Shown: one piece after another, positions 46,198 to 57,740 of the stretch | Numbering within the stretch: the stretch's first letter is position 1 | How the letters are laid out: every line of letters begins with the position of its first letter | Assembly (NCBI GenBank): GCA_033439685.1 | Contig: JAUEDM010000002.1 | Coordinates: 5,022,001 to 5,086,000, forward strand | Source of the DNA: Apodospora peruviana | Taxonomy: Eukaryota; Ascomycota; Sordariomycetes; Sordariales; Lasiosphaeriaceae | Direction of reading: 5' to 3' | Length of the DNA stretch: 64,000 nucleotides | Made by a program: the position numbers and the translations under genes | The notes under the pieces: generated by a model | Seen by the model: the letters and a program-made list of their open reading frames with translations, nothing else | Told to the model about the DNA's origin: nothing | The model's database searches: none

Positions 46198-47234
46198 ATG
46201 AATGGAATGAACGGCGGCAACTTGCCCGGCGCCATGGTCGGCCTCCCCACGCCGGCAGGTCACCAAGCCGAGCTCAATTACATCTACGGCATGGTCGAGG
46301 AGCTTAGCCGGCAGCTAGCCCAGAACCAGCGAGCTCTGGAGGATGTCGTGTCCGGTGTCGGTCGCGTGCGGACGCGAGCAAGGTCGCAGTCGCTTGGGAA
46401 CGAAGAACTTATCAACGCTGCAGCGGACGAAGTTAAGGGCATGTTCTACCTCCTTTCAACATGTATGACTCTAGTCCTAACTCTATCTCTCCAACAATTG
46501 CAGCTCAAGACCCCAACATGGACGCCCTAATCTCCCTCCTCTCCGAAGCCCTCGAAAAAGCAAAGTTCAGCCGCGACGCCAACGCCATGCTGCTCTCCCA
46601 ATACGCAACCGTCCTCTCAGCCATGCTGAAGCAGTTCCACGACTACAAGGCCAAGCACGTGGCGGACGTGGCTGCGTGGCACCGCAGCTACCGCGCGCAG
46701 CTGGCCGAGGCGCGGGCGGAGAACTGCCGGTTGCGGGAACAGATCTGGGAGATGCAGGCGCACGCCGGCTCGGCCAACGAGATGCTGCGCAAGTTCAGGG
46801 CAAAGTACGACGAGGACGCCGCCCGGTGGGGCCGGCGCGTCGAGGCCAAGGCCGCGCGACAGGAGTTGAGGTTCTGGAAGCGGATGGCCATGCCCGAGCT
46901 GGCTGATGATGATCCGTACTGGAGCGACGACGACGATCTCATTGATTCGGCGGAGAAGTTTAGGCTGAAGGAGATCCAGAAGAAGGTGGAGGAGCAGAAG
47001 TTGAGGGAGCAAATTCCGATAAGTGAGGATAAGTCCGGGGCACTGGCAGGTGAGGACGGTGTTAGTGGTGGTGTTGTCCAGCAGCCTGTGCCTACGACGG
47101 GTATTATGAGGGAGTTGATGGGCGGTATACCGATGCAGAGGGAGGATTCGGGGAGTTCGGTCGGTAGTGGTGGGCCTGTGCCGCCGCCTAGGCCGTCGAG
47201 TGCTGCGAGTAGCACCGGGTCAACGGGACAGTAG
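46198..47234 (+). CDS. Conserved-looking coiled-coil protein of unknown function
   Basis: Two exons (46198-46462, 46504-47234) joined by a 41-nt intron give 331 residues. I do not recognise the family. The N-terminal part (MNGMNGGNLPGAMVG) leads into a heptad region (LNYIYGMVEELSRQLAQNQRA). A second, longer coiled coil spans about residues 90-215, with many Ala, Glu, Arg and Lys and tryptophans (VAAWHRSYRAQLAEARAE, RFWKRMAMPELADDDPYW). An acidic patch (SDDDDLID) and a Ser/Gly/Pro-rich tail follow. No membrane segment or signal peptide is seen. The intron has clear GTATGA, CTAAC and TTGCAG signals but is very short. A Pro/Gln-rich extension in the same frame reaches back to 46123, so a 5' exon is possible; ATG 46198 has a purine at -3. 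Confidence 0.7.
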
Positions 47235-48876
47235 AATGTGCCCACTGTTCGGTGCTTGTATGAGTATGACGAGTAATAGTATTGGAGTTTGACGATGGTT
47301 TTTGGGCGGGGTGGAAAGGGAGCGTTTTATGGTATCAATGATATTCGGAAAGTGTTTGATGAAGCGTTTTCTTTATATTTTTGGCATGGAAGCAACATAG
47401 TTGCTGTTTTTTATCGTTGAAGTGGAGTGGTTTCTGGTATAGGTATGTCACCGGCAGGTGTCTTGTGTGAAACTGTTGTGAAGATAAGGTACTTACCATT
47501 CTGGACGCCGGAGTTGATTTCAGCATCTATAATACCAAGACTGTCCGCATGATGTTTGCTTCATTATAACTATATTGCGTGTGTTTGCGTTCCTCAACTG
47601 GAACCCGCGGTGAGTGACTCGGTATCGAACAAGCAGCTTTACGCTTATTGGCAAGGACGAAAAGAAAGAAAAAGGAGTTGACACAGGGAGGAATTGAACA
47701 CTCGGTGACCCCCCGTCCAGAAGAAAAAGACTGGGTATGGGCGTGTCTTTCACCGGATCCACAGATGCGGTAATCGATTTGCTGCTGTAATAGACATCCG
47801 CGAGGTGTTGTTGATTGGGCCTTCCCTGGGTCTGGACACTAGCGCTGCTGGCCGAACCGTATCATATACTTCCCCTCTGCGAGTCAGGTCAGTTCCATGG
47901 CAGGGCGGGGAGGTAGATTATTGGTGTGTATATATCGGTGTGGTATACACCCCAGAAGTGTGTGAGTGGGATGATATTTAGGGGTAGAGTGAGCTGGGCG
48001 GTTATTACATCACATCGGAGGAGGGGATGCGAGGGAGGCAAGGAGAGAACGAGATACATCTGGTCTAGATCATGACCTGGTCAGTTCTTGTGATTACAAC
48101 GCGAGTGTTGGCTTCTAAGAAGTTAACATCTCACGGAGTTGATGATACCTTACCTACCGAGCTGTCAGGACTGAAAAGAAGCACCGTCGTATTGGGCAGG
48201 AAACTCTTTGGATATTCGGAGAATGTATTTTACCGTGGGGTTAATAGTCCACTGTACCTCGTGAGCGATAGGATCTCCTATTAAAGATCTGTGTACGAGC
48301 GATGGTGGTATAATCGGGTATCACAGAGTTTCTAATCAGATATATTGTACGGATCATGGCTTTGTGGCAACGATTTAAATAACATAAATAAAATGCATAG
48401 TCCCGAATCCCGTAATAACACAGGGACTGACAGGTCCAGTAAGTTGGTATCATATCATCAACATTATCATACAGCAGATATAGAAAAAGGAATTACACCA
48501 GACACTTCGGGGAGCATGAGATATGGATACTAGTCTACCAAAGATTAAAGACATGTTGGTAAGGAAGTCTCTATTTTGTATCTTATTGCCCATCCTCATA
48601 ACAACGGCAGTCTTGATACTCGGGTTTATAATGGTTAGGTGCCTTAAACTATATCATATAACTAACACAAGTGGAATAGAATAAAACAAGATATCTGGGG
48701 CGACCGTTGCCAAAAGACAACAGAGAACTCCAGAAACCAACCTATTTTACCCAGGAGACCTTTCCTGTCTTACCTATCGCCCACCAGAAAAACGTCAACC
48801 AAACCCAAAGAAAATATCAGACAAAATCCAACAATCGCTCCAATATCACACCGCTAAACAAAACCAAATATGAAAA
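47235..48876. other. Convergent intergenic interval, 1.6 kb
   Basis: This is the 3' flank shared by the coiled-coil gene (plus) and the UBR-box gene (minus). It becomes AT-rich toward 48250-48700. Open frames are under 85 codons and overlap. I see no gene, RNA or mobile element. Confidence 0.5.
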
Positions 48877-50690
48877 TCAATACCCGCTCTGCTCCTCCCG
48901 AAAATCACTCTTAGCCGCCTCCCCGGCATCCTTGATCGCCTGCTCATCGCCCCTGAGCTTGGCAAAGTACTCCTTAATGTCCTCAGCACTAATAGTCTGC
49001 CCGCTCTCGGCAAACTGCTTGAAGAAGGGCGTCAGCTTGTCCTTGAGGTGGTTGTACGCCATAACGCCCTCGATGGCGCGGACACGGTCGACATTACGCA
49101 GAGCGCTCTCCCCGCGCTCTAAGAGACTGCCGCTGCCGTGTGTTGAACCGCCGCCATTCTGGGAGGCACCGTCGTCCGACACGGGCGGCTCGTACGCCTC
49201 CTCTTCTTCGAGGAGCTGCGGGTGCGCTACCAGCAGAGGAAAACAGGAGGAGCAATGGCAGATCTTGTCGCGGAAACCTTCCTGCAGGAAAAGGGAGAAT
49301 TGACCTTCTGGGGCGGTAGGTAGCACGGAGAATTTACAGGGTGCTGGGGCTACTGCATCGGAATCTGTCGTGGCGGTTGTCGTGGTTGTAGTCTCTGTGG
49401 GTTCAGCTGGGACAGCAGCTGGGGGCAGCGGTTCCGAGGTGGAATCTGTGGATGATGGTAGGACTCCTTCAACAGTAGTCTCAGATTCATCTTTTTGTCG
49501 TTTCGAGCTGTGGGAATTGGTCTCGTCGTCATCATCGTCGGAAACCTTGCGCTTCTTCGAGGAGTCACCGTCGACAACAGCCGGAGCAGTGGTGGTGGTC
49601 TGCTCAAGGGGGTCGCCTCCTTTGTTGTGAAAGACGGGAGACAGAAAACCGGGGGTTCCGGCATATCTCTTGATCCAGGGGAACGAATCCACGCACTTGT
49701 AGCAAAGAAACCCTTCAAACTCCTCATCCGCCGGGAAGCCGGGAGGAGGGGGAAGGTCGTCGTCGTCTTCATTCTCCTCTTCTACTACATGATCTCCATT
49801 TTGCTCCCCCGCCGCCTGAGCAGGGACATCGTCCTCCGAAATCGTTGGAAGAGGGGCTTCAGCGTCTTCTTGCTTCGGCTTCGGCTTCGGCTTTGTCTCA
49901 CTCTTGGGCATGTTCTCAAACCACTTCGGCCCCAAACCGACAATGCAGCCGGGATGCCACCAATCCTCGCCGCACCCGCCCGTCTCGTGGGTTCCAAGCC
50001 CGAGACATTGGAACATGGTCCCCTTCTGCTGGAAGGGGTCGTAGTCGCATTCACACCCGCAGAAGCGGTTGCGGAAGTTCTGGTTATACTTGTTGTTCAC
50101 ATTGGGCTCCTCGGAGTGCACGCCGCCCTTGGTGTTCGTCGCCGGGTTTATCCGTAGGGCGCATGGGCTGGTTGCGGGAAAACGGTTGGTGCCGCAGTCG
50201 CAGGTAAAGTTTCGCTTGGTGAAGATCTCGACCAGCGTGTGCTCGCCGTGGCACTGGACGGAACACGAGTAGCAGACGCCGGCGGCATCGTAGGGATCGG
50301 AGCCATTCGCAGGCGGCGGGTTGCATGTGAGGCACGCAAAGACGCTCTGGCGCAGGGGGCCGAGTGGTTTTGTGCAGTTCTCGATGCTCTGTGGAAGAGG
50401 AGACAGTTAGCTGGGGTCGAGACGGACAGCAGCTAGGAGGGACTCCATACATATGGCAGGGCTTCGCGCGCATCAGCCTCCAGTTGCTCCTGGTCGCGGA
50501 TGAACCTGGCAGGTTTGTTAGATATCAGATTTCAAGACTCGGGTTTCACTTGGTAGACCTACTCGGCTGCAGTCTGAGAATCATCCGACCTCTGCGAGAA
50601 GCTCTCGGTGCGCGTCTTGGTGGGCGCGACTGGCGCATCCTGACTATCACTGGCGTCATTGGAGGGCTGTGGTGCTGGCGGAGGATCCAT
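48877..50690 (-). CDS. UBR-box/PHD-type protein, UBR7/Mlo2 family
   Basis: Three exons on the minus strand (50690-50563, 50505-50451, 50388-48877; introns 57 and 62 nt) encode 564 residues. A cysteine/histidine-rich UBR box starts at C66 (CTKPLGP, then FACLTC, DAAGVCYSCSVQCHGEHTLVEIFTKRNFTCDCG). A second zinc-binding region at about 165-255 resembles the atypical PHD finger of UBR7 (FCGCECDYD, FQCLGLG, CGEDWWHPGCIVGL, FLCYKCV). Acidic low-complexity stretches interrupt the middle, and a helical C-terminus follows (AYNHLKDKLTPFFKQFAESG). Human UBR7 and fission-yeast Mlo2 share this layout; UBR7 recognises degrons and has been linked to histone H2B ubiquitylation, so a nuclear ubiquitin role is inference. 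There is no RING or HECT domain. Divergent from MCM2, 630 bp apart. Confidence 0.88.
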
Positions 50691-50965
50691 TGCTGCAGGT
50701 TGCTTCAAGTAAACACCAAAGTTGTCGATTTCAAACGAATATTGTGCAGTACGGACTACACGATTCGACAGGTGATGTAAAACTGAGAAAGATTCCCTTG
50801 TGGTGAACTTTCGGCGCGGCGCAAACAGATTCAATCGATCTTGGTTCAGCGGTCGCCCGTCTCGTTGGTCAGTGCTACAGGTAACACAGCCCGTAGAAAG
50901 CTTGGACGACTTGTTAGTGCAGCGGGGCACCGACAGGGGTCCGGCGACGGATAAGCAACCTCTTT

Positions 50966-51034
50966 ACGCGAAATCCTGCTTTGGGGTTAGCGTCGTCGCG
51001 TCGACGCGACTTTTCTTTAATCTGCGACGCGAAA
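50966..51034. promoter_or_regulatory. Cluster of ACGCGA sites with a 16-bp palindrome upstream of MCM2
   Basis: ACGCGAAA occurs at 50966-50973 and 51027-51034. Between them lies a perfect 16-bp palindrome, GTCGCGTCGACGCGAC (50995-51010), which carries GACGCGA in both orientations. ACGCG is the core of the MCB and CGCGAAA fits the SCB consensus CRCGAAA, so this looks like an MBF/SBF-type G1/S control region about 290-355 bp before the MCM2 start. MCM genes are classical targets. Confidence 0.55.
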
Positions 51035-51224
51035 CTGAACAGGGGAGGCAATGGACCAAAAGCCTCAAGCGCCGTCGCAAATCCAGGTCCACTTCAGTTT
51101 CCCCCTCTGCAAAGTTCCCCTGTGAGCCCCTTCTTTTTCACCACAGCAACCTGGAACCCTCATTCTTCTCCACGCTCGTCCCAGGTAATTATAAATTCAA
51201 TCTGTTTTGTTCTTGCGAGCAAAC

Positions 51225-51281
51225 ATGAGGTATGTTCATCACTTATCACTCATGTCATGCTACTGTTGCAGGCAGGACTGA
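51225..51281 (+). other. Small upstream open reading frame before MCM2
   Basis: ATG 51225 opens an 18-codon frame ending at TGA 51279-51281, 39 nt before the MCM2 start. A GTATGT...TTGCAG segment inside it (51230-51271, 42 nt) could be a leader intron; splicing keeps the same frame and leaves only four codons. If present in the leader it may reduce translation of MCM2. Confidence 0.3.
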
Positions 51282-51320
51282 CCCAGATGCTGCTGCTTTA
51301 GCTCCCCGCTTCGCGATAAT

Positions 51321-53990
51321 ATGGCTTCGGCCAACCGGGGGGTCACGGCTGGCAGGGCAAACCGCAAGCGGTCTCGCACTAATGGTGACGATGCCACGTC
51401 CTCCGTTGCCGCCACCTCCAGCCCGGGCATGCTGCCTTCGTCCCCTCCCGCCTTCCCAATCGCCCATGGTGGCGATGATGAAGACATCGAGGAGGAGGTC
51501 GAGATTGAAGATGACCTCGAGGATCTCGACGAGCAGGCGGAAGACGATGTCGATCTCTTTAGAGAAGGGTTCGAGGGCGATTACCGCGAGAAGGAAGACG
51601 ATGCCTACGAGGGCATTGATATTGATGACGAAGGAGAATACGATGCCTTGAACCTAGGCGACAGACGGCGTCTCGAAGCTCAGTTGGCCCGCAGAGATAG
51701 AGAGGTGGCACGCAGGCAGCGTATACCCGCCGCCTTCTTGCCCGGTGAAGATGAGGACCACGATATCGATCTCACAGCTCAGCCACGTCGCCGCAGGCAT
51801 CGTTATGACGAGGATCCCGATGAGGACATGGATGCCGACATCATGGACGAGGAGCTCTCGCTCGAGGCTCTGCATGATGTCAAGGCATCGAGTCTTACCG
51901 AGTGGGTTTCGCAACCTGCTGTGCAGCGCACCATCAAACGAGAGTTCAAGGCGTTCCTCACAGAGTACACAGACGACAGCGGCTCCTCTGTCTACGGAAA
52001 CCGCATCCGTACTCTGGGTGAGATCAACGCCGAGTCCCTCGAGGTGTCATACGAACATCTCTCCACTTCCAAGGCCATCCTTGCGTATTTCCTCGCCAAC
52101 GCTCCTGCTGAAATGCTCAAGCTCTTTGACGAGGTCGCCATGGACGTCGTCCTGCTCCATTATCCAGACTATGAGCGTATTCACTCCGAGATTCACGTCC
52201 GCATCTTCGACTTGCCAGTTCACTACACCTTGCGTCAGCTCCGCCAATCGCATCTGAACTGCTTGGTCCGCGTCAGCGGTGTCGTGACCCGGAGGACTGG
52301 CGTGTTCCCCCAGTTGAAGTACGTCAAATTCGACTGCACCAAATGTGGTGTCACCCTGGGACCTTTCCAGCAAGAGTCCAATGTCGAAGTCAAAATCACA
52401 TACTGCCAGAGCTGTCAATCCCGCGGCCCCTTCACCCTAAACTCCGAAAAGACGGTTTACCGGAACTACCAGAAGCTCACACTCCAGGAGTCGCCGGGTA
52501 CTGTCCCGGCCGGTCGTCTCCCTCGCCACCGAGAGGTGATTCTTCTCTGGGACCTCATCGACAACGCTAAGCCGGGCGAGGAAATTGAAGTGACTGGCAT
52601 CTACCGGAATAACTACGACGCCCAGCTCAACAACCGCAATGGTTTCCCCGTCTTCGCGACGGTCCTAGAAGCCAACAACGTGGTTAAGTCTCACGATCAG
52701 CTTGCCGGGTTCCGGATGACAGAGGAGGATGAGCAGGAGATCCGCCGGCTTTCCAAAGACCCTCACATTGTCGACAAGATCATCAACTCCATCGCCCCGA
52801 GTATCTACGGACATACCGACATCAAAACGGCTGTTGCCTTGTCTTTGTTTGGGGGTGTGGCGAAGACCACCAAGGGTGCCCACCACATTAGAGGAGACAT
52901 CAACGTGCTGCTCCTCGGTGACCCCGGTACCGCCAAGTCGCAGGTGCTCAAGTACGTGGAGAAGACGGCGCACCGAGCAGTGTTTGCTACCGGTCAGGGT
53001 GCCAGCGCGGTCGGTCTCACGGCTAGTGTCCGTCGAGACCCCCTGACCAGCGAGTGGACACTCGAAGGTGGTGCCCTCGTGCTGGCCGACAAGGGCACTT
53101 GCCTGATTGACGAGTTCGACAAGATGAACGATCAGGATCGGACGTCCATTCACGAAGCCATGGAGCAGCAGACCATCTCCATCTCCAAGGCGGGTATCGT
53201 GACCACCCTCCAGGCTAGATGTGGTATTATCGCGGCCGCTAATCCGATCGGCGGCCGCTACAACTCGACCATCCCGTTCTCGGCCAACGTTGAGCTCACG
53301 GAGCCCATTCTGTCACGTTTCGATATCCTCTGCGTCGTGCGCGACACCGTGGAGCCGGCCGAGGACGAACGGCTCGCGCGGTTCATTGTTGGCTCGCACA
53401 GCCGCAGCCATCCCTTGACTAATACTCAGGCTACGGCGGCCGGTGGTGAGTCGATGGAGGTCGAGCACGACTCATCCGGTCGCTTCGATACGCAGCCGGA
53501 TGCGAACGGCAACCGCCACAAGCAGGGCGAGATCCCGCAGGACCTGTTGCGGAAGTACATTGTGTATGCGCGCGATCGGTGCAGCCCAAAACTGTACCAC
53601 ATGGACGAGGACAAGGTGGCGAGGTTGTTTGCCGATATGCGAAGAGAGAGTCTGGCTACTGGTGCTTATCCAATTACGGTATTGTTGAACCTTGTATGTG
53701 TTTGAAGATTAGAACATTTTTATACTAACAGTTTTGGGCAACAGGTCCGTCACTTGGAGGCCATCATTCGCATCAGCGAGGCCTTTTGCCGCATGCGCCT
53801 ATCCGAGTACTGTGCTGCGCAAGACATTGACAGGGCTATTGCTGTGACTGTTGACAGCTTTGTTGGCAGCCAGAAGGTCAGCTGCAAGAAGGCGCTGGCC
53901 CGCGCTTTTGCCAAGTACACCCTGGCGAGGCCGGGAGGTGGCTCGCAGCAACGCCGGGCAGGTGGTCGAACGGCGGCGGTGAGGGGGTAG
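51321..53990 (+). CDS. mcm2: DNA replication licensing factor MCM2
   Basis: Two exons (51321-53693, 53745-53990; 51-nt intron) encode 872 residues. MCM2 is one subunit of the MCM2-7 helicase loaded at origins. The long acidic N-terminus (residues 50-190, the histone-binding and DDK-target region) distinguishes MCM2 from other subunits. A C4 zinc finger follows (C339, C342, C362, C365), then the MCM2-typical RNYQKLTLQESPGTVPAGRLPR. The AAA+ module has Walker A GDPGTAKSQ (K539), Walker B CLIDEFDKM (D597, E598) and arginine finger SRFD (R666). The splice rebuilds LLNL-VRHLEAIIRISEAF, the conserved C-terminal helices. Length matches the family. The Aspergillus homologue is nimQ. The promoter carries cell-cycle sites, and a perfect hairpin lies 215 bp beyond the stop. 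Confidence 0.96.
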
Positions 53991-55132
53991 AGTGATGTTG
54001 TACTCAAAGCAAGTTGTGCAGAGTTTTCGTATGTTAGGGAGGCGTTGATGGTGTTTTCCTCTTTTCTGGCTTAGGTTCTGGTTTGTTTACGATCAAATGT
54101 GTTGGCTGCTGGATCTGGGGTTGTGGTTTCGAGCGGAATGCTTGCTTGGTATCATGATAATAACGGGATGGCATATATTGGTAAGGTAGTTGTATAGTCT
54201 TCAAACAAGGAAACACTCGGGAAGTGTTTCCTTGTGAACATATGGTATATTGTATCGGATTGATCTATCGACGTTTTCCTTCAGTCATTCCTCGACAACA
54301 TACCAACCACGTTAGGTATTCAAGCCGTCTCTTCCACCTGCCTTTACCCTAACAGCATGATAGGCATTGCCAAGCAAGCAACTCCGCAAAGTCCTACCGA
54401 GAGCCACAGGGCGGTAAAATATCTCTCATAACTACCAGGTTGGTAGAACTTCATCGTGTACGGAGTGCTTCCTCTCTGCAGACTCCAATAGTCCCACTCC
54501 CGGAAAGACGGGCCTGGTTACCCGACCCCTAGAACCCCATCCCCCACAACTCGACGAACCATCTCCATCTTGTCACAGATAACCAGGGCTTCTTACTGGC
54601 TTGGAGAAACCCCGGACAATTGAAGGCGAGCTGGATGAACTTCGGCAGCGCTTGAGCATGAGCTGCAGGTTATTTTCCAGGATCCAAAGCTCCGTTCAAC
54701 CTTTGTTGAGTATGGATAACCACATCGAGTGATCCGGTAAGGCTCCTGACTCCGCATGTAAGTTCATACGGTAGGAAGGCATCTGCAGGGACGCCTGCCT
54801 CTGATACGTGCCACAGCAGACGATGTTGCATTATTGCTTCTAAACCGACTTTTGGCTACTGTATATTACCTCAATCGGAAGAAGACCGGATTGCCTTATT
54901 CTCACTCTCTTTGCGTTTGCGTGTGGACCGCCGTGAAACAGGACAGGATAGCCTGCCTGCCGCAGGAGCGAGCTGGTCGTCTGATATTTATATATTTATA
55001 GCTCCCTCTCTCAGTTGAACGTGGAAGTTGTCTGTCTGATTATACCTTTCATTTCCCGTTGTGTCCACCTGAAGTACTCAAATTGATCAACTAGTCTCGT
55101 GTTTCTCTCGCCATAATTAGCAGTCAATAACC
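53991..55132. other. Intergenic interval between MCM2 and GH3 genes
   Basis: These 1.1 kb hold the MCM2 3' flank with a strong inverted repeat at 54205-54235 and the promoter of the beta-glucosidase gene. An AT-rich segment with TATATTTATA lies near 54985-55000, about 140 bp before the next start codon and well placed for a TATA-like element. No gene is seen. Confidence 0.5.
54205..54235. terminator. Perfect 13-bp hairpin downstream of MCM2
   Basis: ACAAGGAAACACT (54205-54217) is followed after a 5-nt loop (CGGGA) by its exact reverse complement (54223-54235). The stem has no mismatches. Such stem-loops are rare in fungal 3' regions; it may lie in the 3' UTR and affect stability or 3'-end formation. 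The terminator label describes its position and shape only. Confidence 0.4.
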
Positions 55133-57740
55133 ATGGCAGACATCGACGTCGAGGCGACGCTCAAGAAGCTCAGCATCTCGGAAAAGGTCGATCTCCTCGC
55201 CGGTAAGACCACACCCAGCTACCACAAACCAATTCCTCACAGGCTCACAAAATATTCACTAACCCCTTTCTTTGTATGAGACAGGAATCGACTTCTGGCA
55301 CACCAAATCCCTCCCAGAGCATGGCATCCCCTCCGTCCGTCTTTCAGACGGCCCCAATGGTGTGAGGGGAACAAAATTCTTCAACGGGATCAAGGCAGCG
55401 TGTTTTCCGTGTGGAACCGCCTTAGGCGCAACGTTTAATCTTGACTTGCTGACCGAAGCGGGCGCAAAAATGGGCGACGAAGCTAAATCCAAAGGCGCGC
55501 ACGCTATCCTAGGACCAACGATCAACATGCAACGTTCTCCCCTTGGGGGGAGGGGCTTCGAGTCTCTAGGAGAAGATCCGGTGCTGGCGGGCTTGGGTGC
55601 CGCCGCGCTGGTTAACGGGATCCAGAGCACAGGCGTGCAGGCGACCATCAAGCACTTTGTGTGCAACGACCAGGAGCACAAGCGTAACGCCGTGCAGGCC
55701 ATCGTTACCGAGCGCGCCCTGAGAGAAATATATGCGCTGCCGTTCCAGATTGCCGTCAGAGACGCGAATCCCGGAAGTTTCATGACGGCTTATAATGGTG
55801 TGAACGGAACGTATTGTAGCGAGAACGACAAGTTGTTGGATAATATGTTACGAAAGGAGTGGGGGTGGGAGGGCATGGTCATGAGCGACTGGTACGGCAC
55901 GTACAGCACCACGGAAGCCGCAAAAGCTGGACTTGATCTAGAAATGCCGGGGCCGTCGAGGTTCAGGGGGGACTTGCTCAAGTTCAATGTCGGCACCGAC
56001 AAAGTGCCGATGCATGTGCTCGACGAGCGGGTTAGGGCGATGCTCAAGTTTGTCAAGAAGTGTTACGCCGAGTCGGGCGTGCCGGAGAATGCACCCGAGA
56101 CGACGGCCGATACACCTGAGACGGCAGCGCTACTCAGAAAGATTGGCGTCGAGGGGACGGTCCTCCTCAAAAACGAGGAGAACCTGTTGCCCCTGAAGAA
56201 GGACAAGAAGACGGTGGTTATCGGTCCCAACGCAAAGATCGCCACTTACCACGGAGGCGGTTCCGCTTCCCTGGCCGCCTACTACGCCGTCACTCCCTTT
56301 GAGGGAATTAGCGCCAAGCTAGCCAGTCCGCCGGCCTACACGGTCGGCTCGCACTCGCACAAGATGCTTCCCTTGCTGGGATACCTGCTCAAGACGGCCA
56401 GCGGCAACCAGGGCGTGACCATGCGGGTGTACAACGAGCCGCCGACCGACGCAAACCGCGAATGCACCGATGAGATCGAGCTGCTCAAGACGGAGCTGTT
56501 GCTGGTGGACTACTACAACACCAAGCTCAAGTCGCCGCTCTGGTACGCTGACTTTGAAGGGTCGTTTGTTGCCGACGAGGACGGGACCTACGAATTAGGA
56601 GTAGTAGTCTGCGGCACCGCGAAACTGTTTGTGAATGGCGAGCTGGTGGTCGACAATGCGACGGTCCAACGCCAGGGCGAGGCCTTTTTCGGGTCGTCCA
56701 CCGTCGAGGAGAAGGGAACCCTAAAAGTGAAAAAGGGCAAGACCTACAACGTGAAGGTCGAGTTCGCCAGCGCGCCGACGTCCAAGCTTACGGGCAACAA
56801 CGTCCTCTTTGGCGGCGGCACCTTGCGGGTCGGCGGCGTCAAGCTGATCGACCCCAAGGCCGAGATCGCCAGGGCCGCGGCGCTCGCTAAGGACGCAGAC
56901 CAGGTCATTATCTGCGTCGGCCTGAACGCGGACTGGGAGACCGAGGGCAACGATCGGCACGGCATGGACCTGCCGCCGCCGATGGATGAGCTGATTTCTG
57001 CCGTGGCTGAGGCGAACCCCAAGGGCACGGTCGTGGTCATGCAGAGCGGTACGCCCGTGCACATGACGAGCTGGGTCGACAAGGTTGCTGGTGTTGTGCA
57101 GGCGTGGTACGGCGGCAACGAGACGGGCAATGTCATCGCGGACGTGCTGTTTGGGGATGCGAACCCTTCCGGCAAGCTGAGTTTGAGTTTTCCTAGGGGG
57201 GTCGAGGATAACCCTGCCTACTTGAACTACCGTGCCGAGGGCGGCAGGACGCTTTATGGAGAGGATATCTACATTGGGTATAGGTACTACGAGAAGGTGA
57301 ACAGGGAGGTGCTGTTTCCGTTCGGCTTTGGCCTGAGCTATACCTCGTTTGAGTTTTCCGAGCTGAGTGTTGAGGAGAAGGAGGGCAAGGTTGTTGTCGG
57401 CGTGACGGTCAAGAACACGGGTGCTGTCCAAGGCAAGGAGGTGGTGCAGGTCTATGTTGCACCGCCTCCCACGAATGACGGGTTTGATGGGATTAATCGG
57501 CCCAAGAAGGAGCTGAAGGGGTTTGCAAAGGTTGAGCTGGCGCCTGGGGAGAATAAGAAGGTCGTGGTCGAGGCTGAGACCAAGTATGCCACAAGTTATT
57601 GGGACGAGTTGAGGGATCAGTGGTGTGCCGAGGCCGGCGAGTATGAGGTTATCGTGAGCAATAGTAGTAGTGCCGATGGGGAGGGGGTGTTGAGGGGGGG
57701 GTTTACAGTGAACGAGACGTTTTGGTGGTCTGGGGTTTAA
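55133..57740 (+). CDS. Intracellular GH3 beta-glucosidase with PA14 domain
   Basis: Two exons (55133-55202, 55285-57740; 82-nt intron) encode 841 residues. Glycoside hydrolase family 3 enzymes release terminal beta-D-glucose by a retaining double displacement. Visible signatures are LSDGPNGVRG, KHFVCNDQEHKRN, and the nucleophile D225 in VMSDWYGTYS. The C-terminal sandwich domain is split by a PA14 insertion at about 395-540 (PLWYADFEGSFVADEDGTYELG), as in the class represented by Kluyveromyces marxianus BglI. A fibronectin-III-like domain ends the protein (VTVKNTGAVQGKEVVQVYV). There is no signal peptide (MADIDVEATLKKLSISEKV), so the enzyme should be intracellular, acting on imported cellobiose or similar glucosides. 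Length matches this class. The intron restores LLAGIDFWHT. Confidence 0.95.

Larger units (their letters stand above)
50691..51320. promoter_or_regulatory. Divergent promoter between UBR7/Mlo2 homologue and MCM2
   Basis: These 630 bp hold a cluster of ACGCG-type cell-cycle sites (50966-51034) and a small upstream open frame (51225-51281), both listed separately. Nothing else is recognised. Confidence 0.55.

Noticed and set aside
51225..51320. ATG 51225 as an alternative MCM2 start through a short intron
   Set aside because: Spliced or unspliced, the frame meets TGA at 51279-51281, so it can only be an upstream open frame.
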